A stretch of 64,000 nt of DNA from Streptomyces sp. NBC_01717 (GTDB lineage: Bacteria; Actinomycetota; Actinomycetes; Streptomycetales; Streptomycetaceae): contig NZ_CP109178.1 of the NCBI RefSeq assembly GCF_036248255.1, positions 1,674,001-1,738,000 on the forward strand, in the 5' to 3' direction. The notes beneath the pieces are model-generated. The model did no database searches, had not been told where the DNA came from, and saw only the letters and a list, made by a program, of their open reading frames with translations. Both the position numbers and the translations under genes were made by a program. Positions 34,613 to 42,738 of the stretch are shown piece by piece (positions within the stretch are counted from its first letter, which is position 1; every line of letters starts with the position of its first letter).

Positions 34613-35259
34613 CGTCCTCGGTACGCACTCCGTGGCGGATGGGTGCGGCGGGAGCTGCGGTGCTGCTGCTGGCTCTGGGGCTGGTCGCGCTGATGTTCGT
34701 ACGTCCGACCTCGTCGTCCACCCCGCAGGAGGCGGACCGGGCGGCCGTGCCCGCGGACGCCTCGGTCGATGTGGGGTTCGCGCGTGACATGTCGATCCAC
34801 CATCAGCAGGCGGTCGAGATGTCGTTCATCGTCCGTGACCGGACGGCCGACGAGGACGTGCGGCGGCTCGCGTACGACATCATCAACACCCAGGCCAATC
34901 AGCGCGGCATGATGCTCGGCTGGCTGGACGTGTGGGGCCGCGCCAAGAGTTCGAGCCGCCCGCCCATGGAGTGGATGGGCCACCCGGTCGAGCCCAGGGG
35001 CGACGGTTCGCTGATGCCGGGCATGGCGACCGACACCGAGCTGGACGCACTGCGGACGGCGAAGGGCAAGGACGCCGAGGTGATGTATCTCCGGCTGATG
35101 ACCGTGCACCACCGGGCCGGTGCCGAGATGGCACAGGCGGCGGCCGCCGGGGCGGGCACCGGCGAGATCAGGAACCTGGCGGCGGGCATGGTCCGTGGCC
35201 AGCAGTCGGAGATCGCGCTGATGGCGGACATGCTCGAGGAGCGCGGCGCCACGGCGTGA
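34609..35259 (+). CDS. DUF305 family protein
   Basis: A 216-residue protein starting at GTG 34609. One N-terminal membrane helix (GAAGAAVLLLALGLVALMFV) is followed by two four-helix DUF305 halves, each with its histidine motif: FARDMSIHHQQAVEMSFIV and LRLMTVHHRAGAEMAQAAAAG. The HH...M-rich motifs are like those of ferritin-like and copper-associated proteins. It is translationally coupled to DUF3105, so the two products probably work together at the membrane. Confidence 0.92.
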   Translation: MTSSVRTPWRMGAAGAAVLLLALGLVALMFVRPTSSSTPQEADRAAVPADASVDVGFARDMSIHHQQAVEMSFIVRDRTADEDVRRLAYDIINTQANQRGMMLGWLDVWGRAKSSSRPPMEWMGHPVEPRGDGSLMPGMATDTELDALRTAKGKDAEVMYLRLMTVHHRAGAEMAQAAAAGAGTGEIRNLAAGMVRGQQSEIALMADMLEERGATA

Positions 35260-35367
35260 GCCGGACGGTCCGGGCTCGGTGGTCCCGCACGCAGGGATCA
35301 CCGAGCCGGGGCCGGAGCACGCTCCGGACCGTACTGACGTACGGCATCGCATAGGCTCATCAGCGAT

Positions 35368-36612
35368 ATGAAGAGCAACCTCACGACGCTGGGGCCCAAG
35401 GCCGACAAGGACACCGTGCGACGGAGCAACCTCAGCCTGGTACTGCGCGCCGTCCGTGACGAGGGCGACCGCGAGGCGACCAGGGCCGGGGTGGCCGCGC
35501 GCGTGGGGCTGACCCGTGCCGCCGTGTCCTCGCTGGTCGAGCAACTGCTCGACAGCGGGTTCCTGACCGAGTCGGGCAAGACGTTCAGCGGGCAGGCCGG
35601 GCGCCCCGGCACCGCACTCAAGGTGGCGCGCACCGGCCCCGCCGGGCTCGGCGTGGAGGTCAACATCGACTATGTGTCGGTGTGCGTCGTCGATCTGGCC
35701 GGCACCGGCCGGGTCCGGCTGACCGAGCACCTCGACAACCGGGGCGCACCGCCCGCCGAGGTGCTGGCGCGGGCCGCCGGGATCGCGGCGCGCACCCTGG
35801 AATCGGCGGCCGAGCAGGAGCTGTTCCCGGTCGGGGTGGCGCTCGCGCTGCCCGGTCTGGTGTCGGGCGGCGCGGTGCGCCAGGCACCCAACCTGGGCTG
35901 GAACCAGGTTCCGGCCGAGGAACTCTTCGCCGCCTCGCTGGCCGCGCTGCGTCCCGGCCGCGCGGAACTTCCGGTGAGTTCGGAGAACGAGGCCAATCTG
36001 GCGGCGCTGGCCGAGCTCTGGTTCGGCGGCCTCGACGAGGTCCGCAGCTTTCTGTACCTGACGGGTGAGATCGGCGTCGGCGGCGCCCTGGTCATCGACG
36101 GTGAACTGCTGCGCGGTGCGCACGGGTTCGCCGGGGAGATCGGGCATGTGGTGGTCGACGCGGACGGGCCGGAGTGCCGGTGCGGTTCGCGTGGCTGCCT
36201 GGAGCAGTACGCGGGTCAGTCGGCGCTCCTGCGGGCGGCCGGGATCGAGGAGACCGGCCGTGGCAGCGGGGTGGCCGAGCTGGAGCGGCGCACCCGGGCC
36301 GGGGACGAGCGGGCGGTGGCTGCGGTGGCCGAGGCCGGCCGGATGCTGGGCCGGGTGCTCTCCGGGGCGGTGAATCTGCTCGACCCGGACGCGGTGGTGC
36401 TCGGCGGGATCTACCGGGGTCTGATGCCGTGGCTGTCGGCGCCCGCCGACGAGGAGCTCACGGGCAGGGTGGTGTCCGGGCTGTGGTCCCGGAGCTGCGG
36501 GCGGCTGCGCGCCTCGTCGGTCGCGGGCGACGCTGCGCGGGGTGCGGCGGCGCTGGTGATGCAGGACGTGCTGGCCGACCCCGCGGCGTACGCGGCGAAG
36601 GCCGTGGGCTGA
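35368..36612 (+). CDS. ROK-family repressor, probably of the xylose genes
   Basis: A 414-residue ROK protein. The winged helix-turn-helix is near residues 25-75 (LVLRAVRDEGDREATRAGVAARVGLTRAAVSSLVEQLLDSGFL). The sugar-kinase-like domain contains LGVEVNIDYVSVCVVDLAG, the HGFAGEIGHVVVD block, and the zinc motif CRCGSRGCLEQYAG, typical of ROK repressors of the XylR/NagC type. It converges with xylA and lies next to xylB, so it is the expected regulator of D-xylose catabolism, though whether xylose is the effector is inferred. A GC-rich hairpin follows the stop. Confidence 0.92.
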   Translation: MKSNLTTLGPKADKDTVRRSNLSLVLRAVRDEGDREATRAGVAARVGLTRAAVSSLVEQLLDSGFLTESGKTFSGQAGRPGTALKVARTGPAGLGVEVNIDYVSVCVVDLAGTGRVRLTEHLDNRGAPPAEVLARAAGIAARTLESAAEQELFPVGVALALPGLVSGGAVRQAPNLGWNQVPAEELFAASLAALRPGRAELPVSSENEANLAALAELWFGGLDEVRSFLYLTGEIGVGGALVIDGELLRGAHGFAGEIGHVVVDADGPECRCGSRGCLEQYAGQSALLRAAGIEETGRGSGVAELERRTRAGDERAVAAVAEAGRMLGRVLSGAVNLLDPDAVVLGGIYRGLMPWLSAPADEELTGRVVSGLWSRSCGRLRASSVAGDAARGAAALVMQDVLADPAAYAAKAVG

Positions 36613-36651
36613 CCGCAGGGGATGTGCGCGCGGCGGGCCGAACCGGGGTGT

Positions 36652-36679
36652 GCGGCCGCCGGACCTGTCCGGCGGCCGC
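36652..36679. terminator. Bidirectional hairpin between ROK gene and xylA
   Basis: Arms GCGGCCGCCGGAC (36652-36664) and GTCCGGCGGCCGC (36667-36679) are perfectly complementary over 13 bp with a very short loop. It sits between the convergent ROK and xylA genes and probably ends both. Confidence 0.7.
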
Positions 36680-36688
36680 GCCCTGGCG

Positions 36689-37858
36689 TCAGCGGACGCC
36701 GAGCAGGTGGTCCAGCGCCAGCTGGTCCAACGCCTCGAACGCCATGCTGCGCTCCGCCGCCGCGGTCACATCGAAGTCCTCGTACGCCGACCGATCGGCC
36801 AGCAGCCCCGCCACGCCGTCCTCGGCGGTGGGCAGGGCCAGCTCGTCGAGCCGGGACGCGCGCAGCGCCTCCTGGACGGCCGGGTCGGCGCGGAAGGCGG
36901 CGGCCCGCTCCTTGAGGATCAGGTAGTTGCGCATGCAGCCGGCGGCCGACGCCCAGACTCCGTCGTAGCCCTCGGTCCGCGGCGGCTTGAAGTCGAAGTG
37001 GCGCGGGCCCTCGTATCCGGCGGTCTCCAGGAGGTCGACGAGCCAGAAGGCCTGGCGCAGGTCGCCGGCGCCGAAACGGAGGTCCTGGTCGTACTTGATG
37101 CCGGACTGGCCGTTGAGGTCGATGTGGTAGAGCTTGCCGGCCCACAGGGCCTGCGCGATGCCGTGCGGGAAGTTCAGCCCGGCCATCTGCTCGTGGCCGA
37201 CCTCCGGGTTCACGCCGTACATCTCCGGGCGCTCCAGGCGCTCGATGAACGCGAGGGCGTGACCGACGGTGGGCAGCAGGATGTCGCCGCGCGGCTCGTT
37301 CGGCTTCGGCTCGATCGCGAACCGCAGGTCGTAGCCCTGCTCGACGACGTACTCACCGAGCAGGTCGAAGGCCTCCTTCATCCGGTCCAGCGCCACCCGC
37401 ACGTCCTTCGCGCCACCGGACTCCGCGCCCTCGCGGCCGCCCCACGCCACGTAGGTCTCGGCGCCGAGCTCGACGGCGAGGTCGATGTTGCGGATGACCT
37501 TGCGCAGCGCGTACCGCCGCACGTCCCGGTCGTTCGAGGTGAAGCCGCCGTCCTTGAACACCGGGTGGGTGAACAGGTTCGTCGTCGCCATGGGCACGAC
37601 GAGACCGGCCGCGTCCAGCGCCTGCCGGAACCGCTTCACGAGGCCTTCGCGCTCGGTGTCCGTGGAGCCGAACGGGATCAGGTCGTCGTCATGGAAGGTC
37701 ACACCGTACGCACCGAGCTCCGCGAGCCGCTGGACGGACTCGACCGGGTCGAGCGCCGCGCGGGTCGCGTCGCCGAACGGGTCGCGTCCCTGCCAGCCCA
37801 CCGTCCACAGACCGAACGTGAATCGGTCTCCAGGGGTGGGCGTGAAGCGTTCCGTCAT
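36689..37858 (-). CDS. xylA: D-xylose isomerase
   Basis: A 389-residue class I (actinomycete-type) xylose isomerase, converting D-xylose to D-xylulose. Conserved blocks: [17 protein letters not shown], the catalytic histidine and aspartate in [51 protein letters not shown] (metal and substrate ligands), [17 protein letters not shown] and [22 protein letters not shown]. The length equals the usual 385-390. It is divergent from xylB, with a 261-bp control region between, and converges with the ROK repressor. Confidence 0.97.
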   Translation of the reverse strand: MTERFTPTPGDRFTFGLWTVGWQGRDPFGDATRAALDPVESVQRLAELGAYGVTFHDDDLIPFGSTDTEREGLVKRFRQALDAAGLVVPMATTNLFTHPVFKDGGFTSNDRDVRRYALRKVIRNIDLAVELGAETYVAWGGREGAESGGAKDVRVALDRMKEAFDLLGEYVVEQGYDLRFAIEPKPNEPRGDILLPTVGHALAFIERLERPEMYGVNPEVGHEQMAGLNFPHGIAQALWAGKLYHIDLNGQSGIKYDQDLRFGAGDLRQAFWLVDLLETAGYEGPRHFDFKPPRTEGYDGVWASAAGCMRNYLILKERAAAFRADPAVQEALRASRLDELALPTAEDGVAGLLADRSAYEDFDVTAAAERSMAFEALDQLALDHLLGVR

Positions 37859-38119
37859 CGTCTGACCACCTTCGGTGCAGTCGGGTCCGCAACCGATCGA
37901 GGTCGTGAACCCCTATTTGTTCAGTGTCATGATTAATCTTGCACGGCACCCCTCCGTGCCGTAACCCCTCGTCACCCATCGCATCCGCGAATCGGGGGAC
38001 GCCCCTGGTCCGAACGCACGCGATCGCGTAATTTGTTTGCAGCACGACCAAATCGGTCGCACCTGTGCCCACCAGCACACCAGTGCATCCACACCCGCAC
38101 CGCGAGAATGAGGTAACCC
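37859..38119. promoter_or_regulatory. Divergent xylA/xylB control region
   Basis: This 261-bp region holds both promoters. Two similar A/T-rich elements stand out from the GC background: ATTTGTTC at 37915-37922 and ATTTGTTT at 38031-38038. The second forms an ATTTG-N13-CAAAT dyad (38031-38053). A CGGCAC/GTGCCG dyad is also present at 37944-37961. One or both A/T sites may bind the adjacent ROK protein, whose family often recognises TTTG-containing repeats. Confidence 0.5.
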
Positions 38120-39604
38120 ATGCCGCCGCGTACCGTCGTCATCGGCGTGGACAGCTCCACCCAGTCCACCAAGGCGGCCTTCGTCGACGCCGCCACCGGT
38201 CAGCTGCTCGCCGTCGGACGTGCCCCGCACGTCGTCACGGGTGAGGCGGGGGCCCGCGAGACCGACCCCGAGGTGTGGTGGCAGGCGCTGCGCGCCGCCG
38301 TCGCCGCCGGGCTGAAGGAGTCCGGCGTACCCGCCGCGGACGTCACCGGTATCGCGGTGGCCGGTCAGCAGCACGGCCTGGTCGTCCTCGACCGTGAGGG
38401 CCGGCCGCTGCGGCCCGCCCTGTTGTGGAACGACACCCGCTCCGCCCCGCAGGCCGCCGCTCTCACCGCCGCACTGGGCGGTGCGGCCGCCTGGACCGCC
38501 CGCACCGGATCGGTGCCGGTGGCCGCCATGACCGCGTCGAAGTGGCAGTGGCTGCGCGAGAACGAGCCGGAGACCGCCGCCGCGACCGCGGCGATCCGCC
38601 TCCCGCACGACTTCCTCACCGAACGGCTGACGGGCGTGGCCGTCACCGACCCCGGCGACGCGTCGGGCACCTGCTGGTACTCCACCGCCACCGGTGCGTA
38701 CGACCCCGAGCTTCTCGAACTGCTGGGTCTGGACCCCGCATTGCTGCCCGAGGTGGCCACAACCGGAGCGGCCCGGGCCGGTTCACTGACCGCCGAGGTG
38801 GCACAGACTCTGGGGCTGCCGGCCGGGATCGCCGTGGCGGCGGGCACCGGGGACAACATGAGCGCCGCGGTCGGCCTCGGTCTGGGCGGTGCCGGACTGC
38901 TGGACCACCCCGTGCTCAGCCTCGGCACCTCGGGTACGGTCTTCGCCGCCTCCGGGGCCCGGCCCGCATCGGCGGCGCTCTCCGGTTTCGCCGCGGCGGA
39001 CGGTACCTACCTCCCGCTGGCCTGCACGCTCAACTGCACGCTCGCCGTGGACAAGGTCGCCGCCCTGCTCGGCCTGGACCGCAACGACACGGCACCCGGC
39101 GGTGAGGCGGTACTCCTCCCCTACCTCGACGGCGAACGCACCCCCGACCTGCCCACGGCCTCCGGCCTGCTCACCGGCCTCCGGCACGACACCACCCCGC
39201 AGCAACTCCTCGGCGCCGCCTACGAAGGCGCGGTCGTCACCGTGCTGCGCGCCCTCGACGAACTGCTGCGGGCCTGCGGGCTCGACCCGGCCGACCCCGA
39301 GGTGGCCGCCCGGCCGCTCCGTCTGATCGGCGGCGGCGCGCAGGGGCACGCCTGGGTGGAGACGGTGCGACGGCTTTCCGGACGCCCCGTCGTCGTGCCC
39401 GGCAGCGGCGAACTGGTGGCGCTGGGCGCGGCCGCACTCGCCCAGGCTGCGGCCACCGGCCAGGACCCGGTCGCGATCGCCACCGGATGGGACACCGGTG
39501 ACGACACCCAACTGCCGCCCGTCGAAAGGGACACGAAGACCTGGGAGCGGGTCGGCTCGGTCCTGGAGCGGGCCGCGGAGCCACTGCTGGGCGGGCTCAA
39601 GTAG
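38120..39604 (+). CDS. xylB: Xylulokinase
   Basis: A 494-residue FGGY-family kinase phosphorylating D-xylulose to xylulose-5-phosphate for the pentose phosphate pathway. It has the phosphate-binding start VVIGVDSSTQSTKAAFVD, the substrate-binding region TGIAVAGQQHGLVVLD and PALLWNDTRS, IRLPHDFLTERLTG, GTGDNMSAAVGLGLGG and LIGGGAQGHAWVETVRRLSGRPV. The length is usual. It is divergent from xylA. Xylose released by the alpha-xylosidase encoded 8 kb downstream would feed it. Confidence 0.96.
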   Translation: MPPRTVVIGVDSSTQSTKAAFVDAATGQLLAVGRAPHVVTGEAGARETDPEVWWQALRAAVAAGLKESGVPAADVTGIAVAGQQHGLVVLDREGRPLRPALLWNDTRSAPQAAALTAALGGAAAWTARTGSVPVAAMTASKWQWLRENEPETAAATAAIRLPHDFLTERLTGVAVTDPGDASGTCWYSTATGAYDPELLELLGLDPALLPEVATTGAARAGSLTAEVAQTLGLPAGIAVAAGTGDNMSAAVGLGLGGAGLLDHPVLSLGTSGTVFAASGARPASAALSGFAAADGTYLPLACTLNCTLAVDKVAALLGLDRNDTAPGGEAVLLPYLDGERTPDLPTASGLLTGLRHDTTPQQLLGAAYEGAVVTVLRALDELLRACGLDPADPEVAARPLRLIGGGAQGHAWVETVRRLSGRPVVVPGSGELVALGAAALAQAAATGQDPVAIATGWDTGDDTQLPPVERDTKTWERVGSVLERAAEPLLGGLK

Positions 39605-39724
39605 CGCGGCGACACCGCGCGTTCACCGGGTGGTGCAGCCCCCGGTCACGCATTTGTCGCCAATCGCCGGACGGGCTCGATCGCCGGTTTGGGGATGCCA
39701 TGTGATCTTCACTAGTATCCGGCG

Positions 39725-41002
39725 ATGATCATAAGACGAAGGCTGACGGTCGGGGTGGGCATTCTGCTTGCCACCCTGACCGCCGGCCTCGGCACGGCCC
39801 TCCCCGCCGCCGCCGACGAAGCCCCCACCAAAGCCTCCCCCAAGGTCGAGCTGGTACTCGACGTCAGCGGCTCCATGCGGACCCGTGACATCGACGGCCA
39901 GTCCCGGATGACCGCGGCGAAGCAGGCGTTCAACGAGGTCCTGGACGCGGTGCCCGAGCAGGTGCAGCTCGGCATCCGGACCCTCGGCGCCGACTACCCG
40001 GGCGACGACCGGAAGGTCGGCTGCAAGGACACCCAGCAGCTCTACCCGGTCGGCCCGCTCGACCGCACCGAGGCGAAGACCGCGGTCGCGACCCTGGCCC
40101 CCACCGGCTGGACCCCGATCGGCCCGGCCCTGCTGGGCGCAGCCGACGACCTCGAGGGCGGCGACTCCACCCGCCGGATCGTCCTGATCAGCGACGGCGA
40201 GGACACCTGCGGCCCGCTCGACCCGTGCGAGGTGGCACGCGACATCGCGGCCCGCGGCATCCACCTCGTCATCGACACACTGGGCCTGGTGCCGAACGCG
40301 AAGATCCGCCAGCAGCTCACCTGCATCGCCGAGGCGACCGGCGGGACGTACACGGCCGTCCAGCACACCGATGAACTCTCCGACCGGGTCACCCAGTTGG
40401 TGGACCGGGCGGCCGAGCCCGTCGTCACCCCGGTGGCGACCGAGGGGGCGGACAGCTGCTCCGCCGCCCCGCAGCTCAAGGCGGGTCTCTACACCGACCG
40501 CGAGAAGCTCGGCGAACACCGCTGGTACCGGGTGGATGTGCTGCCGGGTCAGGAGCTGCGCGCCTCGGTGAGTGTGTCGGCGGACCGAGCCGTCAACAAC
40601 GACTACGGCGTGCTGCTGCGCGCGGTCACCGTGCACGGCCGCGAGATCGTCAGAGGATCGGAGTCCGGCACCGGCCGCACCGACGCGATCTCGTCCGGCC
40701 TGCGCTACCCCAAGCCCGAGCAGGACGGCACGGACGGCACGGACGAGCCGGCCGCGGAGACCGTCTGCCTCCAGCTCAGCAACTCCTTCTCGGCCCCCGC
40801 CTCCGTGAAGACCTCGCCGGGCATGCCGGTCGAGCTGACCGTCGACGTGGTGGACGCGCCGGACGACGCGGCCGACGCCGCCGCGTTCGGTCTCGGCCGC
40901 GGCTGGTGGCTGCTGGGCGTACTCGTCCTGACCGGACTGATCGCGGGCCTGCTCCTCGGCTGGATCTCGCGCTGGCGCATCGCCGTATGGAGGACCAACT
41001 GA
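39725..41002 (+). CDS. Secreted, membrane-anchored VWA-domain protein
   Basis: A 425-residue protein with a signal peptide (VGVGILLATLTAGLGTALPAAADEAP). The von Willebrand A domain starts VELVLDVSGSMRTRDIDG (MIDAS metal site DxSxS) and contains LTAPTGWTPIGPALLGAADDLEG-like sequence and RIVLISDGEDTCG. A beta-rich extracellular domain follows (SVSVSADRAVNNDYGVLLRAVTV), and a C-terminal helix (WWLLGVLVLTGLIAGLLLGW) with a short basic tail anchors it. Its TGA overlaps the ATG of the next gene (TGATG). It is probably half of an exported two-protein unit with the downstream membrane protein; its role is unknown. Confidence 0.88.
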   Translation: MIIRRRLTVGVGILLATLTAGLGTALPAAADEAPTKASPKVELVLDVSGSMRTRDIDGQSRMTAAKQAFNEVLDAVPEQVQLGIRTLGADYPGDDRKVGCKDTQQLYPVGPLDRTEAKTAVATLAPTGWTPIGPALLGAADDLEGGDSTRRIVLISDGEDTCGPLDPCEVARDIAARGIHLVIDTLGLVPNAKIRQQLTCIAEATGGTYTAVQHTDELSDRVTQLVDRAAEPVVTPVATEGADSCSAAPQLKAGLYTDREKLGEHRWYRVDVLPGQELRASVSVSADRAVNNDYGVLLRAVTVHGREIVRGSESGTGRTDAISSGLRYPKPEQDGTDGTDEPAAETVCLQLSNSFSAPASVKTSPGMPVELTVDVVDAPDDAADAAAFGLGRGWWLLGVLVLTGLIAGLLLGWISRWRIAVWRTN

Positions 41003-41847
41003 TGGTGCGTGCAAGACGAGTACTCGCGGGTGCGCTGCTGGCCGGGTTCGCCCTGCTGACGTCGGCGGGGGCGGCCGCGGCCGACGACCCGTCCGCGAGC
41101 CCGAGCCCGAGCGCGTCCGACGGCGGTACGGGTCCCACCGAGGCGGGCACCACATTCCGTACCGCCACGGCGATCCTGCAGAACCAGCGCGCCACCGCCG
41201 GGGCGTCCACGGGTGACTACCTGTACTGGGTGTTCCCCGCCGACGCGGGCCAGCGAGCCACCGTCAAGGCGACGGTCACCCTGCCCGAGAGCGCCACCCG
41301 GCACGGCGTGTCGACCTGGCAGGTCGATGTGTACGACGGGCTGCGGCGTCGGCAGGCCTGCATGTACGGCCACCAGACGAGGAAGGCGGCTGCGGACGCG
41401 TCGACGGTCGAACTCTCCTGCGTCCTGCGGACCGTCCGTGCCTGGTCCGAGCCGTGGGCCGACGACCCGCTGCCGGGCAGCTACTACGTACGCCTCACCG
41501 TCGTCGATCTGCCGTCGGCCGATCTCGGGCAGCCGGTGCGGACCGAGGTCGAGGTGACGGCGGCCGAAAGGGGCGGAGCCCACGACGTCGACGGCGCGCT
41601 GAGCGAGCCGCTGGTGCCCGGGGCGTCCTCCGTGCGGCAGACGTCCGGCGACGCGCCCTCGGGCGACGAGTCCACGACCCGGGTGTCGCTCGGCAGTGAG
41701 CCGGACGACGGCTGGGCATCCGGCTGGTGGACGGACCGCTGGATCTGGACCGTCGGCGGTGGCGTCCTCGGCGCGCTCGCGGCCGTGTTCGGCTACTCCC
41801 TGACCCGCGGCAGCGGCCGCCCGTCCCGGGTCCCGCCGGGCGTCTGA
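41002..41847 (+). CDS. Membrane-anchored partner of the VWA protein
   Basis: About 281 residues from ATG 41002; an ATG at 40987 is also possible. A signal peptide (VLAGALLAGFALLTSAGAAAADDP) precedes a Ser/Pro-rich spacer and a beta-sandwich-like domain (TFRTATAILQNQRATAGASTGDYLYWVFPADAGQRATVKATVTLPE), similar in style to the extracellular half of the VWA protein. The C-terminus has one membrane helix (WIWTVGGGVLGALAAVFGYSL). No family was recognised. The tandem arrangement, overlap and matching topology indicate the two products act together on the cell surface. The 3' end overlaps the convergent ThuA gene by 55 bp. Confidence 0.82.
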   Translation: MVRARRVLAGALLAGFALLTSAGAAAADDPSASPSPSASDGGTGPTEAGTTFRTATAILQNQRATAGASTGDYLYWVFPADAGQRATVKATVTLPESATRHGVSTWQVDVYDGLRRRQACMYGHQTRKAAADASTVELSCVLRTVRAWSEPWADDPLPGSYYVRLTVVDLPSADLGQPVRTEVEVTAAERGGAHDVDGALSEPLVPGASSVRQTSGDAPSGDESTTRVSLGSEPDDGWASGWWTDRWIWTVGGGVLGALAAVFGYSLTRGSGRPSRVPPGV

Positions 41848-42584
41848 CCGCCCTTCGGCCGCGCTCCGGCCCACTCTGCGGCGCCTTCGCCCCTCATTTC
41901 CGGGGCGGGGGCGCCGTGGCGCGACAGGCCGACATGACGGAGTCCGCCGAGGAGATGGGCGCGGAACGTGGGGTCGCGGTACGCCTCGCGGGTGTGCCCG
42001 AGCGCGGTGTAGAAGACCCGGGCGCCGGCATGTTCATGGGTCCAGACGAGGGGATGGTCGGCTCCCATGCCGCCGCCCTCGTACGTGGACTCGTCGGCGC
42101 GGGCGAGCACTCGCACACTGCCCCGCGGGTTCGCCCGGAAGTCGTACCACTCGTCGGTGAACTCCCAGGTGGCACCGAGATGCGCGGTCGCCGGGTGACC
42201 GTGGTCCTCGACGATCACCGTTCCCGGCTGGAGGGCGGGATGGCGGTCGAACCTGGCTCCGAGGAGTTCGCCGTAGAACGGCCAGTCGTACTCCGTACAG
42301 GCTGCGGCGTGCACCCCCATGAAGCCGCCGCCCGCAGCGCAGTACGCCCGAAGTCCGGTGCGCCCGGCACGGGTGAGGACTTCCCCGCTGGTGGAGAGGA
42401 ACACCACGGCGGCGTAGCCGGCGAGCCCGCTCTCGAAGACGTCCGGCGCCTCTGTCGCGTCGACGGCGAAGCCGTGCCCGGTACCGAGTTCACGGAACGC
42501 GGTGACTGCGTCGGGGATCGAGTCGTGCCGGTAGGCGGTGGTACGGGTGAAGACGAGGATCTTCGGAAGGCTGCGCGACGCCAT
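41793..42584 (-). CDS. ThuA domain protein
   Basis: About 263 residues from ATG 42584, with GGAG six bases upstream. The ThuA fold, related to class I glutamine amidotransferases, is shown by ILVFTRTTAYRHDSIPDAVTAFRELG, AVVFLSTSGEVLTRAGRTGLRAYCAAGGGFMGVHAAACTEYDWPFYGELLGARFDRHP, and PLVWTHEHAGARVFYTALGHTREAYRDPTFRAHLLGGLRHVG. No signal peptide is present, unlike the exported type in the first gene of the window. ThuA proteins take part in trehalose or keto-sugar metabolism in rhizobia; the role here is unknown. The last residues lie antisense within the preceding gene. Confidence 0.9.
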   Translation of the reverse strand: MASRSLPKILVFTRTTAYRHDSIPDAVTAFRELGTGHGFAVDATEAPDVFESGLAGYAAVVFLSTSGEVLTRAGRTGLRAYCAAGGGFMGVHAAACTEYDWPFYGELLGARFDRHPALQPGTVIVEDHGHPATAHLGATWEFTDEWYDFRANPRGSVRVLARADESTYEGGGMGADHPLVWTHEHAGARVFYTALGHTREAYRDPTFRAHLLGGLRHVGLSRHGAPAPEMRGEGAAEWAGARPKGGQTPGGTRDGRPLPRVRE

Positions 42585-42688
42585 CACATGCTCCGGAGGC
42601 CGGCTCGGGCGGGACGCCCCTCATCATGCCCGCCGGACGATCACGATTTCACCGGCTCACGGACCAGGCCGGGGACGGTCGGATCCAG

Positions 42689-42724
42689 CTGGTGGAACGG
42701 GACTTGTGCGATTCGTTCCACCAG
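42689..42724. promoter_or_regulatory. Perfect 11-bp inverted repeat before the ABC exporter
   Basis: Arms CTGGTGGAACG (42689-42699) and CGTTCCACCAG (42714-42724) are identical complements with a 14-base spacer, ending 14 bp before the ABC transporter ATG. The position fits an operator or an mRNA hairpin controlling initiation. No regulator is adjacent. Confidence 0.45.
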
Positions 42725-42738
42725 GATTCGCTTGTCCC

